Origin: Melitaea cinxia
Taxonomy: Eukaryota > Arthropoda > Insecta > Lepidoptera > Nymphalidae
DNA length: 64,000 nucleotides
Assembly (NCBI RefSeq): GCF_905220565.1
Contig: NC_059402.1
Span: 8,743,501-8,807,500, forward strand
Reading direction: 5' to 3'
Shown here: piece after piece, positions 57,061 to 64,000 of the stretch
Numbering within the stretch: position 1 is the stretch's first letter
How the letters are laid out: each line of letters starts with the position of its first letter
The notes under the pieces: generated by a model
The model's database searches: none
Told to the model about the DNA's origin: nothing
What the model saw: the letters and a program-made list of their open reading frames with translations, nothing else
Position numbers and translations under genes: made by a program

Positions 57061-60000
57061 ACAACGACGTATTGTCTTCATTATCATATTCTTTCATATT
57101 TTTATTTTGCAATGTATATGCATAAATATTATATTTTACGCATTATTGCAAAAAATACAGAATGTATAATACATTAAAATCTCAAAGCAGCTGTAATTGC
57201 AAACAGTCAAGCGACAGGCATCATATCAACACGTGAAACACGCGTCTCACGTCAGTAAAAGGCTCTTGAGCAAAGAGACCGCAAGATACGAATAAACTCA
57301 TCTGAAGGACACTACACATTTCACCGTTGTGAGCTACGTGCGCGTGACGTTAGCGGTTCGCGGCGAAAGCTCGCTCATTAGACTTGTTCACATCACAAGC
57401 AACCAAACGACTGCGCAACACTGGCTGGGAGCTTAATTAGGGAAAATGTTTACATCTGTACGCACGAAACCTGCCTAAACGCCGCTGTTTAATGAAGTAT
57501 AATAATTAAAACAATTAATCCATTCACGCACCACTAATGCTAAATGTCCCTGAAACATTTTATAATAGGTATTTAGTAATATTTCAGAACGTATAACAGA
57601 TAAAAATTCCGCTTACTCAGTAACAAAGAAGCGAAGAACGTATTTAATTGCAGCGCACGTGATTTAAGTAAAAAGGACGTTCAAAGACTTCTAAGTTTCT
57701 TTGCAGTTAAGTTATACCTAATATTTCACCTATCACGTCTAGACGGTATAAATTGTGCTTTAAAAGAGGGAACTAACAATCCGACTAATCGTACTTGTAA
57801 GTCTACTGGCAAAACGTTTTTAGAAAATAAATCATTGGTAGCGTTGAATTAAGTCTATTCTGTTCCCCTCGCTGCGATGCTGATTAGATAAAAAATATCA
57901 TTATTTATTATTTGTTTTTTTATATCTTATTAATCACTACCCTTTTAATTGTAATCATAAGTATTCCAGCGGCTGAAAATACTTTTTGTGAAAAAATTGT
58001 GCGTATTTATAATAATATATACGAACAAACCACACTACATTAAGCAATTGAAATTGATATCATTTGAAACCCAAGCACATCTAAAAAAGTCAACGAGAGA
58101 CCACTTAGCGTGTAACCATAATAAATATAACTATTGTTATTTGTTTCTATTAATTGGTAAACACGCAATATTGATTGTTTATCATCCAAATATACACTAT
58201 CAAATTACAAATAAATTAATAAGAGGCTAAATGCTCCATAAATAATAACAATAACTTTCTAAGAAGCGGATCGCCATAAAGAAAAGTATATTTGGTTATC
58301 TTATCCTTATATTATATTGTTACTTGAGATGGCGTCTGATCGGCGTCTTGTTGTTAATACTTCTAAGTATGATCGATAACTCAATTTTTTGTTGTATTAT
58401 AAAATTAAGTAAAACACTTAGATGTACATCCCACGTAGTTTTACCTACGTTACTAATTATTTTCCATTTTTATGCACTTTTTTGAAATATCAATATCATT
58501 TCCCTAGCAATAAGAAGAAAAAAATAAAAATAATTTTAGCAGTCGACCATCAGGGATTTTTAACTTCCGAATATGTCATACAATTAAAAAAAAAACATAT
58601 ATTAAAGTAACATTACGATATACCTTTAATACAACGATGAATCAATAATTTAATACCACCTATAAAAGTTACCAATAAATGTTTATGAATAACAGAGTGG
58701 TGTTTCCAATCGACATTCCATGTATTATTACCACCAATTATGGCCACTTACGATTAATCAAGACTTTTGTTCAATAATCGTCAATGGACAACGATTTTCT
58801 TGAAGGGAACTAAAGAGTGAAGATCATAAATACATTGCCAAGATTCACTACTATCTTAAATGTTTTTTATTAACGCTTTTTTATACACAGACCCTCTTCC
58901 CCATATACGGGTGAGAAGAATAATGCAGGAAATACGAGTATAACAATTATTAACACTGATTGAACACTCCATTGTCGGTTTATTCCGTCAATTACTGTTA
59001 CAAACCTTAAAATATTAAATATGATTATGGTATTAAGTAGCCGTTTTGTTATGAATAACAATAGAACATTTTGTCTGTTTTGTTATCGACTTCCTCGCGC
59101 CTCAGTTTTCAGTCACATTGTTATTCTAAATAAGATGTGATAATTTATTGTTTTTGTTATTGTATTTCAGATATCGTAATTTTTGTCCTTGATTTTTTTT
59201 TTCGCTATGCTGTCTCGTATCAATCGAAAATAATTACGGCATGTTTAATGTTTTAAATCTTATCTTGTAGTGCTTTCAATATAGGTATACATTTTGTTAA
59301 AGGCATATCTGTATTATGCTAGCTGTATCGTGATTTCTTTTGTCTTTGAATGTTAACAGTGAGTGTGAATTGCAATTGGAGATTTTTAGAATAATTAAAA
59401 GCTTTAAAGACATAAAATTATCACTTGAGCTTCTATATATATTTTATCGTTTTAAGTTTGCAAAGTAAGTATTTTACTATCCAAGATATCCAAGATATTT
59501 TTGTTGTTTTTTTGTGTATGTGTCTGTGTGTTTGTGTGTGTTTTTTATCTATTTGTATCAATGTAGTAATCTCTCAATAGTCCTGTATTAATTTAAAATA
59601 TTTCAAAAAAAATTCAAAGACGCTACAAATTATGTAATAGGGAAAGTATCCATTATTGCTAAAACGTCAACTTGGTTGAAACTGAACGGAGCGACAATAA
59701 TTTTAATAAAACAGTTGATCGCAATGGTTCAAATAATTTCCGCACGTATTTCGTCTAATGTCACTGTTTTTAAAAAATACGGTTTTCTATGTTCCGTATT
59801 TCAAAATCATTAATATGCAGACCGGCACACTGCACAAAACGTGGATCAGGCTAGTGTGTTTCAGCTTTTGTATGAGTCATCTAAAAAAAAGACAAAATTG
59901 TGAGGTGAATATTGTATTCTAGTTAGAAGTTTTCAAATATGCATAAAATACTTTTTTAAATTCTTCCGTATTAAGACTTCTTTTATATGATTTAAATACA

Positions 60001-60444
60001 TAATATGAATACGCTAGTTTTACCTTGCACAATGTTAAAAAATGTTAATCTATGTATTGGACAGTCGTTGACGACCTATGCCAAACATTTTGTCAGTTGA
60101 TGACACACTTATTCTTAATGCTAAAAGAGCAATGACATTTGAAATGTCAAATTGAATTAGTACATACCGTCATTTTAAGTAACGTAAAAATAGTTTATTT
60201 CATTACAAGTGTGGAAAGGCTGAAATTGCAAAGAGTCCCGACAAATGTCTACACGAGCCGAGGCGCAGCCGAAGGCGAGGATTGACAGTCGGAACAAGTT
60301 GCAATGACGGTTCCGCACGTGTACTGAACGACTATTTTTAATACAGTTGCGAAAAAATGAAGCAATTTGATAAAATAATAAAAAGAAAATTTCTGAAAAA
60401 TGGCGCCAACCGTAGAATATAAGCAGTTTTTTTTTTCTTCACCC
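57061..60444. other. AT-rich DNA, no gene recognised
   Basis: A GC-richer part at 57220-57420 adjoins the preceding block. The remainder has only short motif-free ORFs. A GC-rich phrase at about 60255-60282 (ACGAGCCGAGGCGCAGCCGA) is isolated. Confidence 0.35.
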
Positions 60445-60552
60445 ATTCTGGCAGGCAAAGGGAACTATGCCCATACAGCCAAGTCTTCAGTAGAAGTTTT
60501 TTATTGATATGAAATGAAAATGAAATTTAATGAGATGAAATGAAATGAAACC
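60445..60552 (+). mobile_element. Possible LINE 3' end with (GAAAT)n tail
   Basis: GGGAACTATGCCCATACAGC at about 60460-60479 is followed by an impure ATGAAATGAAA repeat at 60507-60550. This looks like a lepidopteran LINE 3' end, recognised from its phrase and tail only. Confidence 0.4.
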
Positions 60553-63500
60553 TAACCAAACTCATTCAATCAAATCATTAAATCTGATATTGAAACAAAT
60601 TAGTAGCTTCTTTTTAGAAATATACGTATTTGCATGAATCATAAAAACTTCTATGAATTTTTTTAGTAAAAACTTCATGGTTGGTTTTTCTTTTTAATAG
60701 ACATTATTTTGACAGTTGGGAAAGAGAACGCACGAATTCGGGAAAGGTAAAAAAAAGCACGAGTATGTAATAGCCCACATCCCGAACGCTATACGTCCCT
60801 GCAATACGCCACTTTTGAGCAACTGTATTAAAATAATTATTTTTACAGAATTAACATATAAAAGTTATAATAAATAATATATATAAATAAGTTAATGTAC
60901 ATTTCGAATTTATTAAGTAAAATTGTTAGTATAATTATTTTTCACGAAAAAATAAACAACTCAACCTAACCTAATACTAGGGCAACTTTAAGTGCTATTA
61001 TTAAGGGATGCTGTTGTGAACTTTTGTAATATTAGAGCTCTCCACATCACAGAGTATTTAAAAAAAAAATCGGTTCCTATATTTTTTGTAAAATTAAAAC
61101 ATTTATGATCTTTTAATATCGTAAGATGCCTATACGAAACAAACTATAACTATAACTATGTATGTACGTTGAAAACAAAATATGTAAGTACTTTAAAACA
61201 GTTGTATAACTTGTTGTATAGATAGACATAATATAAAACTTTATATTTGTCACTTCCGCTATAAGGATTTGATAAAGCGTCGTACATTAAAAGTCAACCA
61301 TTACGATGTAATTTTATCCGGCCGGATAATACGAGTCAGGATCGGAGCGACGTCAAAACAGCAATATTACGTTACCATATTGGGGGTAAATGCGCCTAAT
61401 GTGGCCTGGCTCGAGTTACGCGACACGCGCGGCGACGTGCGGACATGTGCCGTATACAACAGTTCCGGTGTACCGCCTCGGGCAACCCGTTCCGAGACTG
61501 ATGACCGCAAGATAACGGAACGCACCACGAGCCCTTCCTGCACACACCTCAGGAACCACCGTTCATATCAGCAATCTCTCGCATTAACATTGTCGCCGTA
61601 GGGCCCTTGAATATATGAAATTGCTACTCATTACTTCAATCAATCGTAAAATATGTTTATTTCCATATAAGTACGCAGAACACTGATTTATTTATTAATT
61701 TTTGACGTTAGTAAAAAATGGATGTTGGCAAAACTTGTATTTTTTGTTTACGCCCCATGGGTTTTCTTTGTATCCGTCGCTGGTACCTGTTTCCGTCAAG
61801 GCCACGTCTGATTCCACAAATCATGAGATCACTGAATTCGCATATTATTATCGGTTTTTATGCTCAAAGAGGATGTTGTGAAAAAGTGCAAAACAAGCAA
61901 CGGATTCGAGGTACGGTGGAAGACTATTCAGAAAAAATTAACTGTCGGTTCGAAGCTCGTACGACAAGACACCTGCGCGCCAGACGGACAAAAAAAATCC
62001 AAACAATCTGGTAGCACTAGCAAATTGCATTTCAAAGAGAAAAAAATTGCAAACTTTCATTATATCAACTGTGAATCGAGTGTAATACTATACAATCAAG
62101 TTTCACGACTCGCGACTTGAAGGTTAACTCAGTAATGACATTATAGTATCATTTTTTTTTTCTTTGTCTGCAAACAAGTTTATAGAACTGATAAAAATAG
62201 CTTCGATTGCTCTTGACTTAGTGAGATCACATCGAGTAGGTCGATTATTGTGATAACTTTTAAAACATCGTCGTTTCTACGTAAAATATTTTCTTTTACG
62301 AGAAATATTTCAGAATTAATTCGCCACAGTTTTGTTATTAAAAATGTGCAATCCGAACGGGTACGCCACATATGGTTACAGCCCGCGGCGTATGCGAGGT
62401 ACGTCGGCGCGGTCGACATTCATGCACCAAAGTGTAAGACTATTCACGAGTAAATTGAAAACGCCTGGTGGAATTCGAATTTAGTTTCTTTTGTACGACA
62501 GTAAGGGTGATGAATTAAACATTATCATTTCAAAGACCATACACAGTGCAACTGCGATGCAACTCCGTGTGTAACATTGATATGTCGAAAGTTGTATAAT
62601 TTTAAGTTTTTCAATCGTTTAAGATGTAATCGATCATGACCAAACATAGCTATCTGATTATTTTATTGAGTCGAATTGTTTACCGTTCGCGACTCGATCT
62701 ATAAATAATATTAAGTTTTAACAAACTACTTATCTATCATGACATGTTTTGACGAAGTAATATATGACACAAGTTAGGTTGGCACTCTTGAGTTCGACAC
62801 CCGAAGACGAATGACGTAGGAGCAATTTACTGATACGAGTTATATCTTAAAATTTTATTTTTATAGATGATTTATAATAATATAATTAAAAATGTGGATG
62901 TACAAGCGTAGAAAAAGTGTTCATGGAGTGAAATGATAATTTTTCGCAGCCGGACACTGTGTTACTTTCAACTAGCAGGAATGCGGCCACTGACCAGCTT
63001 CTCATGCGCTCGCGCCGCACCCGTCTGCCTCGTGTCTGTTCCCCCACTAGTCACAGATTAAACAATACATTAGCACATTAAATATACTACAACGGCATAT
63101 TATTTCTAGCTGAACACGATGTAGGTGATTTGATCTGTGTTTGTATTTTGGACTTTTAAACCTGGCACATAACCAGGTTTTACAACAACCTGGTGTTTAT
63201 ATTAAAACATTTTTTTACTTTAAATAGTACATATAATATGAAATTTCTAGAAACTGCTTATAAACAATTCAAATTCAATAAATAGACGTCACAATAGTAT
63301 AGGGAATACGCACACTAACTATACAATTAAGTATAATGAGATGACACATCGAACAAATGATTCAAATGTACCGCAGGACAGGAATATTTACATATTGTGC
63401 TTTCGTATTCGCCAATCGTGTCTAGCAGCGAATACTTGACGAAATTCGCAATTCCAATTATACAATTGCCGGACACATCTTGTACTTGCATACCTTTTAT

Positions 63501-64000
63501 CTGTTAAGCTTGAGAATAAAACGCACAAACAACTCTATTTCCTAGTCTGGAATTCCTACATACAACTAACATTAATTTAATGTACACAATACTTGATCAA
63601 ACAGTATAATTGAGCGTGCCTCTTTAATTCACGTAAACGTATATGAAAATAACTATATGTTGACGTAGTTTATGAAGCTACATTCGCGTGTCGGATCACG
63701 TTATATGTAGGCTACGACGTCGTATGGATAACTTTCGACAGTCATTGAATGAAGAGTTCAATGACCGGCCAACGAAACGTTCGAATTTGCATGTGTCAAT
63801 GACACAATGCAGCGACGTTACGCCGCTCGCCGCGACTTATACTTTTCCTTTCAGCTGACGTTCCCGAGGAACACTTTTCGCGGTGACCTCGTGACACAGC
63901 CTAACCAACTCGATACGATGTTTTTTACGCTCGAGAAATCGTGTAGCCTTCTACTACTAATAACAAAATAACGTTTTTTATATTAATATTTTGAATAATT
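60553..64000. other. AT-rich DNA with several GC-rich blocks
   Basis: No gene identified. GC-richer blocks lie at about 61320-61560, 62360-62430, 62990-63045 and 63720-63900. ORFs at 61269-61601, 61718-62014 and 61860-62120 have no known domain. Short inverted repeats lie at 63158-63180 (AAACCTGG/CCAGGTTT) and 63741-63765 (GTCATTGAA/TTCAATGAC). A pyrimidine-rich tract ending in CAG at 63854 could be a splice acceptor, but this is speculative. Confidence 0.3.

Noticed and set aside
63838..63966. Possible splice acceptor (TTTTCCTTTCAG) followed by a 38-codon open frame
   Set aside because: No donor, no homology and a very short frame. Pyrimidine-AG tracts are common in AT-rich DNA.

Overview
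This window looks like AT-rich nuclear DNA from a lepidopteran insect, most likely a butterfly or moth with nymphalid-like repeats. The evidence is the repeat content. It includes tRNA-derived SINEs of lepidopteran type, an RTE-clade LINE with the usual lepidopteran 5' and 3' ends, short Helitron-like elements ending in CTAGT, and a dispersed repeat family bounded by AACCGACTTC and GAAGTCGGTT. No host protein-coding gene could be recognised on either strand. Nearly all ORFs above 60 codons are chance ORFs or pieces of transposable elements. The window is best read as a gene-poor intergenic or intronic stretch.

Layout. 0-7 kb is a dense repeat patch. It holds a SINE, three Helitron-like copies, a nested stack of Helitron, AACCGACTTC repeat and inverted RTE fragment, an ORF1-like LINE remnant, and an R1-like LINE 3' end. 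7-20 kb is mostly unique AT-rich DNA with a 1-kb Helitron-like element carrying a 72-bp minisatellite (9.0-10.0 kb) and further AACCGACTTC repeats, one of them interrupted by a 480-bp element. At 21.5-22.4 kb is the strongest candidate host element: a GC/CpG-rich island with an initiator-like TCAGT and a good splice donor (GTGAGT at 22271). It may be a promoter with a non-coding first exon. A weaker candidate lies at 24.7-24.96 kb. 25.5-26.8 kb is another repeat cluster. 31.8-33.8 kb holds a short SINE with perfect target duplications and a decayed antisense reverse transcriptase.

39.2-42.47 kb contains the largest ORF in the window: a nearly full-length RTE retrotransposon on the minus strand, flanked by a perfect 12-bp target-site duplication. 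It has intact reverse transcriptase motifs, and one frameshift splits its endonuclease. A Helitron-like repeat and a 5'-truncated LINE follow to 44.7 kb. 50.6-51.6 kb has a second RTE-like 3' fragment and a complete SINE, both with target duplications. 54-64 kb is largely unique, with a few GC-rich blocks (56.9-57.06, 61.3-61.6, 63.7-63.9 kb) that could be cis-regulatory or exonic.

The mobile elements do not form a shared pathway. They form an insertion history whose nesting gives relative ages and exact element boundaries. I found no CRISPR array, operon, tRNA gene, rRNA gene or convincing new biological system. The most informative observations are the nested insertions, the inverted RTE copy, the RTE with intact target duplications, and the candidate first exon.
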